Shown here: piece after piece, positions 11,377 through 23,281 of the stretch
Position numbering within the stretch: position 1 is the first letter of the stretch
How the letters are laid out: every line of letters begins with the position of its first letter
Assembly: GCA_027605045.1 (NCBI GenBank)
Contig: JAQFWX010000091.1
Location: forward strand, 80,029-144,028
Direction of reading: 5' to 3'
Source of the DNA: Phallus indusiatus
Lineage: Eukaryota; Basidiomycota; Agaricomycetes; Phallales; Phallaceae
DNA length: 64,000 bases
The notes under the pieces: model-generated
The model's input: the letters and a program-made list of their open reading frames with translations, nothing else
Database searches by the model: none
Told to the model about the DNA's origin: nothing
Made by a program: the position numbers and the translations under genes

Positions 11377-13179
11377 ATGAATACATCGTCACCTGAAGAT
11401 GTTCCCTCCTCAGACTCACCACCAACCTCTCATGCGCTGCACCCCGTCGTAGCTTTTATAATTGGTCTCGCAATTATCCTTGGTGCAAGTCTCATGAATG
11501 CAGGAGGGCTAAACCTCACAAAACTTGATCATTCACGACAAGCCACGATTCCAAAATCATCACGAAAGCCCGACTGGCTGCGGCCTTTATGGTTATTGGG
11601 CATGTTACTCTATGCGTATGTCCTAATCCTTGTTTCTCCTGGGATATCGTCGGTTTGCTTATTATAATTTGCTTAAAGTTTATCTCAATTAGTAGGGAGC
11701 ACTCTGGCCCTCGAATTCATGCGCGCCGAATACGTCGCACCTTTAGGCTCTACATCGCTCATATTTAATTTCCTTTTCGCCAGCGTGTTAATTGGTACAC
11801 CGGTCACATCTACTGATATTTATGGTACAGTAATAATCGTATTTGGCGTCATCGGTATTGTTCTCTTTGGCTCTATCAATTCTGGTCTATCGACCGACAT
11901 GGATATTACACGTTTGAACCGCCTTTGGGGCCGGGGTGGTTGGTTAACTTTCTTCTTTCTGATGACCGCCGCCCTGTGCATTGTATATCTCTGGGTCAGC
12001 CAATTAGACGCTATTCTAACTAATCGTGCGGACATCACCTCCGTTCCATTCTCTGGAGAACGCGGACCGCAGCAACAAGGACGATCACGCACTGGGCTAA
12101 TGCGGTACATAGCCGCTGTGCGTGCCAAGTACAGAGGAGTTTTGGAATGGCTCTATGATAAACTTGAAAGCTGGACAAGTACTCATGGTGATAAACAAAT
12201 TGCTTGGACGTTGGGTATTGGCTGGGCGTGTTGCGGGGGAGGTTTGGCTGGTGGAACTCTAGTATTCGCCAAAGCTTGGTACGGTCAAGAATTATTTAGA
12301 GCCATAACTGATACTCATGAACAAAATATAGCGTTAAATTAATTTCTGGGACCTTGAGCCGTCAAAATACCGGAAACCAGGTATGTTTTCCTCACTCTTT
12401 CGCTTGAAACAATGTTTGTCTGACATGTGATTCTAGTTCGGTCATTTTACTGTTATCTTAACCTTTGCGCTGCTGGCCTCTACAGCTATTTTTCAAATAA
12501 TATGTCTAAATCGTGGATTGCGAGTTTATGATTCCACTCTGGTAGTACCTGTCTTTTACGGTGTCTATACCGCCAGCGGGTTTCTGAATTCGTTAGTATT
12601 TAACGATGAAGGTAGGTCTCACGCTTTGGTCTCAAGAAAGTCGGTTATTTACAAAGGTTTTTAGTGGATGCCTACAAATCTTGGGATCTATTTCTCATTT
12701 TTCTCTCCGTCGTGGTCTTAATTGGAGGCGTGGTTTTATTAACTAACAAAAAGCCTGAAAAACCTGAACCAACGCAATCCACCCAGCTATCTAATCTATC
12801 GCAGCGGTCTCGATCGTCCACTAAAAAACTAGCTAGCGATGAAGATGAAGATGGCGAAGAAGCCGGTTTGCGCCGTGCTGAGCCAGGGGAGGAAGAAGTC
12901 ATGTGGCAGTTAGGCGATGATAGCGATGATGAAAATAACGTTCATGCTACTTCGGATGAAGGAAAGCCGCCACAGCCTCGACGGCGGGAGTCGCACAAAT
13001 ATGTTCCTTCTACAGCTTCGCTTTCCGCAGAACATACAGGTTTGATTCAAAAAGAAGACGATGAAGATGACGATAGGGATAACGAAGAAAGGCCAGGATC
13101 CAGAGGATCCGGTTTAGCACATACTAACGAGGCTTTCGGGAACTGGCAGGCAGCATCATCATCAGTCCAAACGCGGTGA
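11377..13179 (+). CDS. NIPA-family magnesium transporter (DUF803)
   Basis: It belongs to the NIPA/DUF803 multi-pass membrane family, whose animal members move Mg2+. Five exons (introns 11616-11678, 12279-12331, 12381-12436, 12612-12664) give 1578 nt, 525 residues. Family motifs appear in order: FIIGLAIILGASLMNAGGLN, LVGSTLALEFMRAEYVAPLG, SLIFNFLFASVLIGTPVT, then after a loop LAGGTLVFAKACVKLISGTL, LNRGLRVYDSTLVVPVFYGV and the last helix near LFLIFLSVVVLIGGVVLL. The C-terminal tail of about 150 residues is hydrophilic and very acidic (clusters of Asp/Glu and Ser), probably cytosolic and disordered. Membrane location (plasma, Golgi or endosome) cannot be decided. The 3' end converges with the next gene. 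Confidence 0.9.
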
Positions 13180-13580
13180 CATTGTTCCCCTGATCTTTGT
13201 TGCTTTCTGTTTCGTGTATTTATTTCCAATACGACCATCTCATCCGCACGACACTTCATTATTTCCAGACTTATAAGCATAACATAACATAATCTTCTGT
13301 ATTATACATTTTTAGCTATAGAATTGTGCTCAACAAGTATGATTCCAAAATGCATCAGGGGGCAAAGTACGATGGGTATTGCAGAAGGATAATAAAAACA
13401 TGACAAAAGAATGAAGACATTGAAAAGTTCAGATATGAATCATAGTTCTACACCGTCCGTTTTGAGGGTTCGAAATATCAAAAGGACATAAAGTAAAGAG
13501 TGGCAATATCAACGAAAAAGAATGTTCATCAAGTCGTGAAAGGCTGTCCATGAGAGCAATATTAATGAAGATCCTGGTTA
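13180..13580. other. Convergent intergenic region
   Basis: This 401-bp A/T-rich stretch holds the 3' ends of the NIPA gene and of the minus-strand gene at 13581-14583. I see no further gene or distinct element. Confidence 0.4.
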
Positions 13581-14583
13581 TTATTCCATAGGGTTCGTTC
13601 GGCCAGCCTACAATATTCAAATTCAACACAATATTTTCCAATATAATAATGAATTCTTTACCTGCTCTTCACCTTCTTCACGACAACCGCAAAGTAACTC
13701 CGTCCACCATTTATTACGACGTTCCTCCCTTTCCATTTCCAATTGGGCGCGCCGATCTTCTGCGCCAAGGGGTGTAATTGGTGAAGGCAAGTCCAACGGT
13801 TGAGGTGGCGTAAGTTGGCTCCGTTTCTTCATTTTTTTCATCCGATGAGCTTTCCACCGTTCAGTTATGTCCGGTGTTCGCGGCGGGCTGTCTAAGCTGA
13901 TCGTGCCCGGAATTGTGTAATCAGGATTTTCAAACGGGTTGTCTGTCTGGAAGATGGAATTGCGAGGTGTTCGGTTAGGTGAATTGGGAACTGATTGAGG
14001 TAGCGTTGTATCTTGCCCAGGAGGCGTTCTATCATCGTCATTTTTGAGTAGTTGATGCGGGTTTTGTGGGTCTGGCGTATTAGTCGTCGTTTTGTCGCGA
14101 CTTGTAAAGAACTGCTGGCTAGCACGTCCGACTGACGCCAAAGATTCGGTAAGATTAGTGCTCGAGCTTCCGGAGCGAACCTCTCTAGCTTTTTTCCGCC
14201 TTTGTTTTTCTAGAACTTCCCAGCGTTTTAGATTCTGTGATAGCTTCAAAAACTAACTCGGAGCAACAAGAAAGGACCGGATAACGCACCTCTTCAACTT
14301 TCTTAGACTCCATATCTTCTTCCGTCATAGGAGGATAATTTGCGGGAGGCTCTTTAATAGAGTCTCCTGTGAGGGTCTCAGTATCATCATCGTCTGCGTC
14401 ATGCACTGCTCGCTCCTTTGCCTTGCCCTTGCCCTTATGTGTTGAATGTACTAAGGTCTCGGTATCTGCATCGTCCCAAACGGCCTTTGAGATGTCTGCT
14501 TCATCACTTGGAGACGGCGGTTGCGATGAGGAAGCGAGTCGCTCATGCGGTATGTTAGTTGACAAACCCCTCAGCGAGGTCAT
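13581..14583 (-). CDS. Disordered hypothetical protein with C-terminal AGRTNPME tail
   Basis: Three exons (introns 14235-14289 and 13608-13661) give 894 nt, 297 residues. No domain is recognised. The protein is Ser/Thr/Pro/Asp-rich with a short basic coiled coil (RWEVLEKQRRKKAREV), repeated NP/DNPFENP-like sites, a basic MKKMKKRSQ patch and a Cys-containing segment (WWTELLCGCREEG) just before the tail AGRTNPME. Proteins with this ending occur widely in mushrooms, as I recall, but without an assigned role. NPF-like motifs hint at endocytic EH-domain binding; this is speculative. Confidence 0.65.
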
Positions 14584-14831
14584 AGTCAGGGTTGAACCTG
14601 GTTCAGTGTTAAACGTTAACCAGTTTAGGGATTATGTAATTGACACGGTTCGTGGGTATTATTGGAGCACTGCAACAAAAGCGAATAGAAATCTCTAAAG
14701 CTATAGTATAGACGGAAATAACAAAAGAGATCAGGGAATAAATGGGAAATGGTCCCGATATTGTCAAAGAAACGAACGTCCAACTATATTGTCCATTTCC
14801 AGGAAACGTTTACAGAAATCTGAACAGACTT

Positions 14832-16196
14832 TTATCTCCTGGGTATAGAACGACCCCATCCCATATGTTCTTGATCGGCACTCAATACGACTGGTGTTTC
14901 ACCATGGATGCTTTCTTGGTCGTTGTCTTCAGGTGCACGTTGTGCGCTATGGCGGCGCAGAATACCCATACTGCTATCCTCTGAGCTGATGTGTTCTCGA
15001 GGGTTATATGTAGATGAGCGGGGTGTTTCATTGCCGTGAAGGGAAAGAGACAACAGAGATGCCTTGGCGGTATCGCGCATCTGCAGAATATTTTGACGGA
15101 AGGCATTCTGCTCGCGCCAATATTGAGTACGCTTCTCACGTTCTTCCTCACGAGTTCTTCTGTGCACAAGGTATAACCCAACCAAGGTCCCAACCATACC
15201 TAGAGTATGATGATACACCTAGCGCATTTTGTCACTTATAAAGATCATACGTACCGCCGATGATGCCCAAGCCTACGACAATGTATACCCAGATAGCGAA
15301 GTGTTTAGGTGCTTGAGGCGAAACACCGCAAGTGAGGTTGGGCAAACAGTTGTTGGATTCACACCTTGAAAAGGAAATCAATAGCCTATCAAACAACGTG
15401 CTGTAACAACCTTACTCCTTATCTGCTGTACAGGCATCCCCAAAGAGCTTTTGTTCGAGGCACATTTTCTGTGACGCATCGCAGTACAAACCGGTAACAC
15501 AATTTCCACTACAAGCGAAAATATAATTGAATGTGAGGATAAGGTTGAAAAAAAAGAGCACCTACCGGGACACGACATAAATAAACTCTTCATTGTTGGG
15601 TCCGAACGCGGTATATGGCATCTGCTCTACGACACAGGGTTGGTTTATAGTTACGTTGGCCCAGCTTGTTACATTTTAGTGTAAAAAAATCATTGGTATG
15701 AGAAGAAATATTTACAAGCATTGGAAGTTAAGGCAGACACTGCCGTTATGGTTGAAATTCTTGTCTGCAAGTTCCTTGAAATTGGGGGGAGGCGCACATT
15801 CATCTAAGAAGCCATTCAATATCTGCATGATCTGAGATAATTTGCTGAAATATTGAACAGACCATCTCTATTTAATTGACATGGGCTTCCGACGGGGAGA
15901 AGGGCCTGGCAAGCATCGCCTTCGTCGGGACAAAATTCACCAAGGGGACATTTTGGGGGAAGATCAGCACCTTGAGGATAGCCCAAGGGAAATTCATCTT
16001 TTCGACAGCCTTTGTCTTGACAGAATCCTGAGTTGTTGCAGAATTGGGTATCACCACAGTCCCCTATGAGCTCATATGTGCCGATCTCCAGCTGATTGTG
16101 TGCCTGTGAGCAATTTCCATTGAGATTTTTTGTGTCGGCGGCATAAACAAGTGTCCGAGAAAACAAAACAAAAAGGAGCGGGAGTTGAGAAAACAT
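14832..16196 (-). CDS. Cys-rich type I membrane protein
   Basis: It starts with a signal peptide (MFSQLPLLFVLFSRTLVYAA) at the ATG at 16196; an in-frame extension upstream has only a GTG and would bury the signal. The ectodomain of roughly 250 residues, split over several exons, has more than 20 cysteines in patterns such as CGDTQFCNNSGFCQDKGC and CVTGLYCDASQKMC, probably small disulphide-rich modules. One membrane helix follows (HFAIWVYIVVGLGIIGGMVG). The cytosolic tail of about 120 residues is charged and Ser-rich and ends RSIPRR. The intron after residue ~120 splices GAT-G to AT-GAA, giving NRDDECAPP. Proteins of this plan are common in Agaricomycetes and uncharacterised; a surface sensor or adhesin role would be a guess. 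Confidence 0.75.
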
Positions 16197-16815
16197 TAGA
16201 GCAGCAGACAGTGTAATGACAAGTTTCGTTGCCTCAAAAGGCTCACATTGAGCGCTTTTCTGTGTCACGTGTCACGTCCACATGCAACCGTGACAATTTG
16301 TGAGTTTGCGATGCTTACGGCCTTCATTGAAACCCTTCTTTTCGCGAATGAATTGGTACGAAGACATTTCCGACATTATATAACTCTCAATTCAATTTTT
16401 TTTTCACTCCTTATATGCATACTAGAAAGAGATTGAGCCGAGAACGTCTGCGATCTATCGATACTCCAAGAGTAATACGCCGCATCCTTTGTTGAAAGAG
16501 CTGGCAATGTCCACGATATTTATATACTATCTAATCTTAATCAAGGATTGTTAAAAATACACCGTGTTATATTTTATCTTAAGGGGGTCAACCGGTACAT
16601 CCGAAACGGTGAGATGACAAGCAGAAGACCTCGGCTATTATATATTATATACGACCTGAATCACTGAATCAGAAATAGGCTGGTCAAAGATTAGCGAGGC
16701 TATCACGGATGAACAAGAGATTACGATATGGTTTTCTCACCGATGATGCCTAGCTACGAAACTCCTCGCGCGTTTACCATATATATACTAAAAACTCAAA
16801 TCAGTCTACTTGAAC
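16197..16815. other. Intergenic region, 619 bp
   Basis: It holds the promoter of the Cys-rich membrane protein and the 3' end of the MFS gene. It is A/T-rich with several TATATA runs (for example near 16640 and 16780). I see no gene in it. Confidence 0.4.
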
Positions 16816-19259
16816 TCAATCGAGAAGAATAATTACCATAGGGATGGTAGTCATTATGCATAGAGCAGACAACCCAGCGAGAATTCCGAAAGTTCGTAGT
16901 ACACCCTGAAAAAGAAGTTAAACACGATAGAATTCTGTCAAACAGAATACTAGAATTACCATATCCGCTACCCAACTATTCGCGAATCTCGCGAAGCCGT
17001 ATAAAATAACATCCTTGACAAAATTTATAAGAGCAAAGCATTCAGCGACATTTTTTCGGTGCACGTCAATAATATACGCGACCGCGCCAGTAGTGCCGAT
17101 CCCTTGACCAACATTGATGATGGTAAACATCATCACAGGGCCCACTAAAAAAATCTGGTTAAGGCACGCCGAAAAAGCTCAACTAGATAACATACTCCAA
17201 TGAACATCATGCGGCGCCATCAAAGCCCAACCCATATATCCTTAGCGTTGATTCAGACACCATTCAATCAGCAAGCCATACAAATTTTCATACCGAACAC
17301 TTGAAGGATGAACATTGGTATCAGCAAAAACAGTCGCGATTCTGGTTCATATATGCCGTTATTCCTTCTTGCAAATTCTGTTGTCGCATAATCACATAAT
17401 CTAACCGGACAATCGCACAGTTCAGTTATCAGGAGACAAAACTAGAAACGCAAATACTTACGGTCCAGAAATTACAGCCGCCACTATCGATCCAATGAGT
17501 GGTCCGATGGAAACTAGTCCGGTTTGCGATGCGCTACGCTCATCACTGACCAGTTCTTGTAAAACGAGAAAAACAAGTACCTGAAACGATACGGAGGAAG
17601 AGAAAAGACGGTCGCAGTGATCACATTCAACACGTCTAGCCTATTAATTACATCATATATGTGTGTTGACCCCTCATAAACAGGGCAATGAGTTACCAAA
17701 CAACCGTTAATCCGTCTGTTGTTTTCTTCAGTAAGTGCTCCATATCCGGGATAGATTTTTGACTTACAAATGAAAATCCCGTACCATACAACCGGACTGA
17801 AAAGGAATGGGAGAGGCCTCAAAAAGAGCTTGAACAGATTGTCATGATGTACGTATCCATTCCATGGAGATAGTTCCTGGATAAAATTTCTTTTTGGGAC
17901 TTCCACAGTCATAGTTACAGGTTCTGAATCAGCCTTTTCGTCCAAGCTTTTTTTCGCATCGTTTTCGAGGGCTGGACCAGAAAGAGTTCCAGGTTTAATG
18001 TCCGTTTCAAATTTGCTATCTCGATCATACTGCCTGAAGCGTGAAAATAATGTGTCAATTTAATACTAGAATAACGTACAGTCGTTTCCGGAACAAAGAA
18101 AACAATTCCAGCTAATAGGAAACCGAACGCGATTGTGATCAGCCTTTCATGAGGTAATTAGTCTGAGGCTTGAACCAGAAAGGAAGGGGTCGTCCAACCA
18201 AAAACAAAATCTCCACCCAAGTCTCGAATCGATAATATAACCATTCACAATAGGACCTATGTTGATACCGGCAGTAATAGCGAAACTCCAGATGGCAGTC
18301 CTTAACCCTCTTTGGTGCACCTAAGCAAGTTTTGCATTAATTAAACCTTGTTCTCGCTCAATATCCATGTATATGCTACCCACAAAGTATACATCCGCTA
18401 TTGTTGCCGTCACAAGAGCTTCGAAAGGTGCTTCTCCAATTCCTTGAAACACGCGGGATGCTGTGAAAGAATTGAGCCCTTGAGATAAAGCACTCCAAAT
18501 GGAACAGCAAAATAGTATTAGCGCGGCCACGATATACACGGGCCGGCGACCATATTTCACTGCCAACGGCGCCTACGGAGAAGATGAATTAAAACGAAAA
18601 GAGGGTTGTTCTTGCGCTAACACCTCACTTGGACGAGCATGATACACCCCAAAGCAAGAATCAATGTGTTGTTCTATAGTAACCTTATTGAGCGAGGGGA
18701 AAAGCGGCCGCGAAGTAGCTTACGGTGGCAGCCACAGTCTATTAAATTAATACCATGTGAATATATGTACTGGTAAAATATTTGAGGGACATACGTCGAC
18801 CGATACCCCCCATTCCTTAGAAAGTACCACGAATCCCGGATTGAGTAAATGCCCAATAGCACCTCTAGTGTCTTTAGTGCTAGCAGTCAATCAATATTAA
18901 CAAAAGCAACCTACACTAGTCCAGCCCCAAAGGACAAAATCCAGAAAATACATTCTTTGCGCCATCGAGGCCAATTTAGAGGGTCACGAGGATCATCAGA
19001 AGGCTGGGGAGCAAGAATCACACGTGAATCGACGCTGGAAGAACAAAATTTATTTCCTTCCTTGAAACTATAAAAAGACTTTTTCTTTCACCTTTTCTTG
19101 TGTTTTAAAAATGTTATACCAGCTTCCTCAGACTGAACATCCAGCAACGAGACGGTGCCGGGAACCTACAATGATGAATAAAAACCTAAATTTTTGAAAG
19201 TGTAACAATAAACCACGTACATTTTTTAGATAGTTGTCTTCCAAGATTCCAAGAGGCAT
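16816..19259 (-). CDS. MFS transporter, HOL1/DHA1-like
   Basis: A twelve-helix major facilitator, read through about a dozen short introns. The N-terminus (MPLGILEDNYLKN) leads to SDDPRDPLNWPRWRKECIFW, the classic cytosolic entry of fungal DHA1/HOL1 carriers. Then GAIGHLLNPGFVVLSKEW, the helix 2-3 loop signature VKYGRRPVYI, FQGIGEAPFEALVTATIADV, HQRGLRTAIWSFAITAGINI, a central loop of about 70 residues, SPWNGYVHHDNLFKLFLRPL, and late helices including TIINVGQGIGTTGAVAYIID. The last exon ends TTIPMVIILLD. No frame break is needed. Substrates in this group include polyamines, drugs and small organic ions. It is divergent from the TauD-type dioxygenase at 19609, 349 bp away, which suggests uptake of that enzyme's substrate, by inference. 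Confidence 0.85.
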
Positions 19260-19608
19260 CGGACTATACAATTTTACGTCAAGTTGTAAGGACCGCAGAC
19301 AGTATGAAATTGAGAGATATGACACTATTTAAACGGAATGTCCTTTGGACAATGTGAACGTAAGATCTAAAATTATCGAGCCAAGTGCTAGGAAACTATG
19401 TAAGTCAGCTGTCCGAGGTTCTTAGCGCAGAGTATGGGAAAACTTCAATAACCCCCACCAAAGGAAGCTAGAAAGAAACGGAGTAAAGATTAAGGACGTA
19501 CGTAATGGAATCTCCCTGAGATGGGAATGTGCGTATTTAAGAAGTAAGCAAGAGAGCCGTTTACCTAGTACACTCCAAGTACTGTATATTCAGTGCTCGA
19601 ACCGAAAG
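19260..19608. promoter_or_regulatory. Bidirectional promoter of MFS carrier and TauD-type dioxygenase
   Basis: The two start codons are 349 bp apart and divergent. GTATTTAA at 19533-19540 is a TATA-like element about 70 bases before the dioxygenase ATG. No obvious TATA is seen on the MFS side. Confidence 0.5.
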
Positions 19609-21072
19609 ATGCCGGCAGCTATCGACTCAGACGCAATAGCTCGCTCTCGGCTATTGGAACCATTAAAATATTCAGGCTCGTTGGAGAAATTCAAGTATAC
19701 GGAGGTAACCCCAGTGATTGGACGACAATATGACAATGTGCAAATCAGAGAACTGTTGAACGCACCCAACTCAGCAGAACTTCTTCAGGATCTAGCATAT
19801 ATAAGTAAGCGCATGCAAAATATGACCTGGTGTTCAATTATTCGCGTCTGACGATCTTCAAGTCAGTCTCCGGGGTGTAGTGTTCTTTCGCAATCAAGTA
19901 GGATAATATTCCTTGATGAACTGCTAGAAATGTGCCTTCAAATCCATCATAGGACTTGACCCTGGAAGAGCAGAAGAAGTTCGTAGATACTATAAGCGAA
20001 CTTGGTGGAAGACCATCATCGTCAGGCTTACACGTTCATCCTCAATTCCGGTCTAAGGACAACGAAGCTGTTGACGACGAGGGAAACTTCGACAGGAATG
20101 GTAAAAATACACTGTCTTTCGTGTCGAATAATGAAAAGCTGATGCATAAACAGTATATGTGGTCTCCAATCGGGCACAAATGAAACTTCTCAAGGATATG
20201 CCGCATCGCACTGATGGCACTGTTACTGATGCAGCTGTTCGTTGGCATACTGAGTAAGCGAACCATGGGCTATAGGAAAAATATAACGAGATCCAACATG
20301 TTTCAGCCTTACGTTTGAGCACGTTCCAGCAGATTATTCATGCCTAATAATGAGGGTCGTTCCTCCTTCTGGTGGAGATACCGTACGTCACGAGAACGAA
20401 TATTATTCAAGGAAAAATGCTAATGAAGGACTTTCAGCTTTGGTGTTCCGGCACAGCACTATATGACAGAATTTCACCTACATATAGGAAGTTTCTGGAA
20501 ACGCTCACGGCAACATTTGCGCAACCTGCTTTCGTGAAGTCCGCCGAGAGAGAAAATTACGAGATAATGTCACCGCGAGGCTCACCTCTGAATTCGGGAA
20601 CCGAGTTCGCGACGGTACACCCAGTAGTAAGTGCGAGATCGTACTTGATCAGAACAGCGTCTAAAACCAACGTGAAGGTTCGGACAAACCCTGTTACGGG
20701 TTTGAATTCCATATTTGCGGTTGGCTTGCATTGCGAAAAAATAAACGATGTGCATCCGGTTGAGAGTCAGCAAATAAAGGATTATTTCTTGCAATTAATC
20801 ACGAGAAACCATGATATCCAAGTGCGCTACAAGTGGAATCCAAACGATGTGGCGATCTGGGACAAGTAAGTCATGATAAAGTGATAATGAAACAAGCTGA
20901 ATCGGTGCTGTACAGTCGCTCTGCGTATCATGCGGCCACGTAAGTGAACAGCGTTATTGATACCTTATCAGAAGATGACCAAACCAAATTTAGGCCAGAC
21001 GTTGGAAACGAAATTCGATTCGGAAACAGGGTTACCACTGTCGGCGAAAAGCCATACTTGGCAGTGAATTGA
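19609..21072 (+). CDS. TauD/TfdA-family Fe(II)/2-oxoglutarate dioxygenase
   Basis: It should use Fe(II) and 2-oxoglutarate to hydroxylate a small substrate such as a sulfonate, releasing sulfite in the taurine case. Eight exons splice to 1086 nt, 361 residues; introns 19805-19862, 19898-19952, 20101-20153, 20254-20306, 20383-20437, 20866-20915 and 20940-20993. Motifs: SLRGVVFFRNQDLTLEEQKK, then AVRWHTDLTFE with the iron-binding His-x-Asp, VPPSGGDTLWCSGTALYDR, VHPVV, and the distal iron His with the 2-oxoglutarate Arg in WDNRSAYHAA and GNEIRFGNRVTTVGEKPYL. All expected ligands are present, so it looks active. The divergent MFS gene next door is a likely partner. Fungal TauD relatives vary in substrate, so taurine itself is not assured. 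Confidence 0.88.
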
Positions 21073-21530
21073 TATTATGTAGCAGCGGGAACCAGAATTG
21101 TTGTAATTATTTTTTCAGAGAAAGTCATATGCCAGTGTCTTCATATTCCATAAATGAGATGAGAGTAAATGTAGGAAAGAGCCGGAAGAATCTTCGCTAA
21201 TGAACCTAGAACGAGGGACGCTGAAAAAACTCGAAAAGAGGCAAAGAAAAAGAACAAAAAAAGAATAACAAAATTGTCCACAAACCTCAGTAACATTGTT
21301 CATAAAAAGACGGTTTATGTCTGAGCTGGACAATTAGGACAACCGTTGGACAATTAGGTAAACAGCTGGGGACCCGTCGGAGATAGCCAGACCATCGGTG
21401 TTTTGCCAAAATCGCGATTAGATAATTGTGCCTTCCCGACGTACATATAGGCGGGTGACAGTACAACTTCAGTCTTCCACAACTTCACAATTTCTTTCTC
21501 TCGATCCACACGCTACTTTTGAAATTTTCA
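21073..21530 (+). other. Intergenic region with a short direct repeat
   Basis: This 458-bp stretch precedes the F-box gene. TGGACAATTAGG occurs twice, at 21327-21338 and 21347-21358, twenty bases apart, and could be a paired regulator site. A TATA-like ACATATAGG lies near 21442. No gene is visible. Confidence 0.4.
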
Positions 21531-23281
21531 ATGGAATATAACGAGGTTTGCAATAACTCCTACTGTTCTGTATTGGACAAGACCTGACAAGTTTCTCATT
21601 GACTCTAGCCACTCGCTCCTAGTAGCGGAATTCCCAAATTTCCTGTGGAAACATGGGAAATGATCATGTTGCATCTATCAAGAGCAGGGGAATTGTACAA
21701 TGTCTCTCTCGCGTGCCGGTATCTCAACTCTGTGGCCCGCAACCTTCTCTACAATCACTTGTACCTGGATCCCAACCACTACGCTGTGCATACTTTATTG
21801 TCACTTGATAACAATCCGCAACTGCGTCAACAAGTCCAGGAACTTACTTTACTATCTCCTAATACTAATAAAATGCGCATCATTTCTCAGGACATAATTG
21901 ACGGCGCGGAGCATGCCTACCATCGTCTCAATATACCGTATTTTTCACTCCCTCCGAGTCAGCCTAATATGGCCAACTCGCGAGCACTAATGTGGTCTCC
22001 ATTGGGAATGGTATCCAATCCCCAACGCTCAGGCGTACATATAGATGCATGCATCCGCCCAATCTTCAATTATATCCCGCGTTTCAGTAATCTGCATTCG
22101 CTGTATATAATAGGAGACTGCGTTCCTGCCGATTTCTTGGGATGGGTACTTGCCTTACCGTCTCTCACCACTCTCGAACTACGCGAGACACAGATAGCTT
22201 CCGGTCTTCATAGATTAATACCTGTGGCTCCCATCCCACTTCGACGTCTCGTCATCATCAAATGTTGGACTAAAGCTTACACCTTGGAAAACCCTGTGGC
22301 AGTCCATCTATGCGAAGCTTTCTTGACAAAGTCCCCTCACTTGGTTCACCTATCCTTGGATGGGTTTATGGAACGCCCTGCCTATAATTTAATTTCAGAC
22401 ATGCCAAACCCACCAGCGCTGGACTACCTCAGTTGCACCGGTGCTGGCTTGCAAGATCATGACAGCGTTATGCTCGGTCGCGTCTTTTCATCTTTGGGAA
22501 ACTTGACTGCTCTAAATCTTTCTCGGGTCCCTCGTGAACTTGGCCCTATCCTTCCTACGCAGGCGCTACCTAATTTAACGACAATCACGGGCCAAATTCG
22601 AACCCTGACTGTCTTCATTCACGGACGGCAACCTCCTCGACCCTTGAAAAATATAACCATTGTGGACTTCCCGACTTCAACCGCAGGCGGAGTCTCCTGG
22701 GAATGTATTTTAGTGAACTTCATCGAGAATCTGTACCAATTAAATTTGGATCTGCAACGGTTAACTTTCAATTTGGCATCATGGAGTGAAGACCTCTTTC
22801 TCTGTATCTGTCAACTATTTCCAGCGGTCAAAGAATTAAAAATACAGTTGGTAATGGGACCTGGAGTTGACGAGGTACTGTATAATTTATTTTTCCCCGC
22901 CCAGAGTCAAGCTTTATTGAACGAATTACCCAGTACTTCAGAATTTCATTCGGACCTCGCTTTTTACCTCGCCTAAATCATCTCGAAGTCCTCCACATTT
23001 TTGAGAAGAACCCAAAGTTCACTAATTACTCGCGTTCGTACACCTGTCCCAAGGGAATAGTAATCCCGACACATCAACCTTTGATTTTAACCGAGGCCGA
23101 TCGCGAAGAAATCGCAGAAACTCCAATACATCTACGTCGATGGGAAAAATTATGTCCTTCTTTAAGACAAGTGGCATTTTATCGAGAAATTTGGTGGAGG
23201 AGGAAGCCGACGGAAACTGGAGGATGGTCATTAATGGAGGAGTTGCTTCCGGAACTTACGTCCGAACCTGGAGGGTTTTGA
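21531..23281 (+). CDS. F-box protein with LRR-like repeats
   Basis: F-box proteins link Skp1-Cul1 ubiquitin ligases to their targets. Three exons (21531-21545, 21609-22874, 22934-23281) splice to 1629 nt, 542 residues. The first exon codes only MEYNE. The F-box follows at about residues 15-55: FPVETWEMIMLHLSRAGELY and VSLACRYLNSVARNLLYNHL. After it come irregular leucine-rich segments (LPSLTTLELRET, HLVHLSLDGF, LGNLTALNLSRV, PNLTTITG), and after the second intron LPRLNHLEVLHIFEKNP and a charged end. The last intron was placed by requiring the downstream frame; it has a normal length (59 nt) and acceptor. Such genes form large, fast-evolving families in mushrooms, so the target is unknown. Confidence 0.82.

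Noticed and set aside
20101..20186. Apparent stop and frame loss inside the TauD-type gene
   Set aside because: A normal 53-nt intron (20101-20153) restores NRVYVVSNRAQ-type sequence and the full model is a codon multiple, so the gene is intact.
22870..22976. Apparent frameshift near the end of the F-box gene
   Set aside because: A 59-nt intron at 22875-22933 joins the frames exactly.
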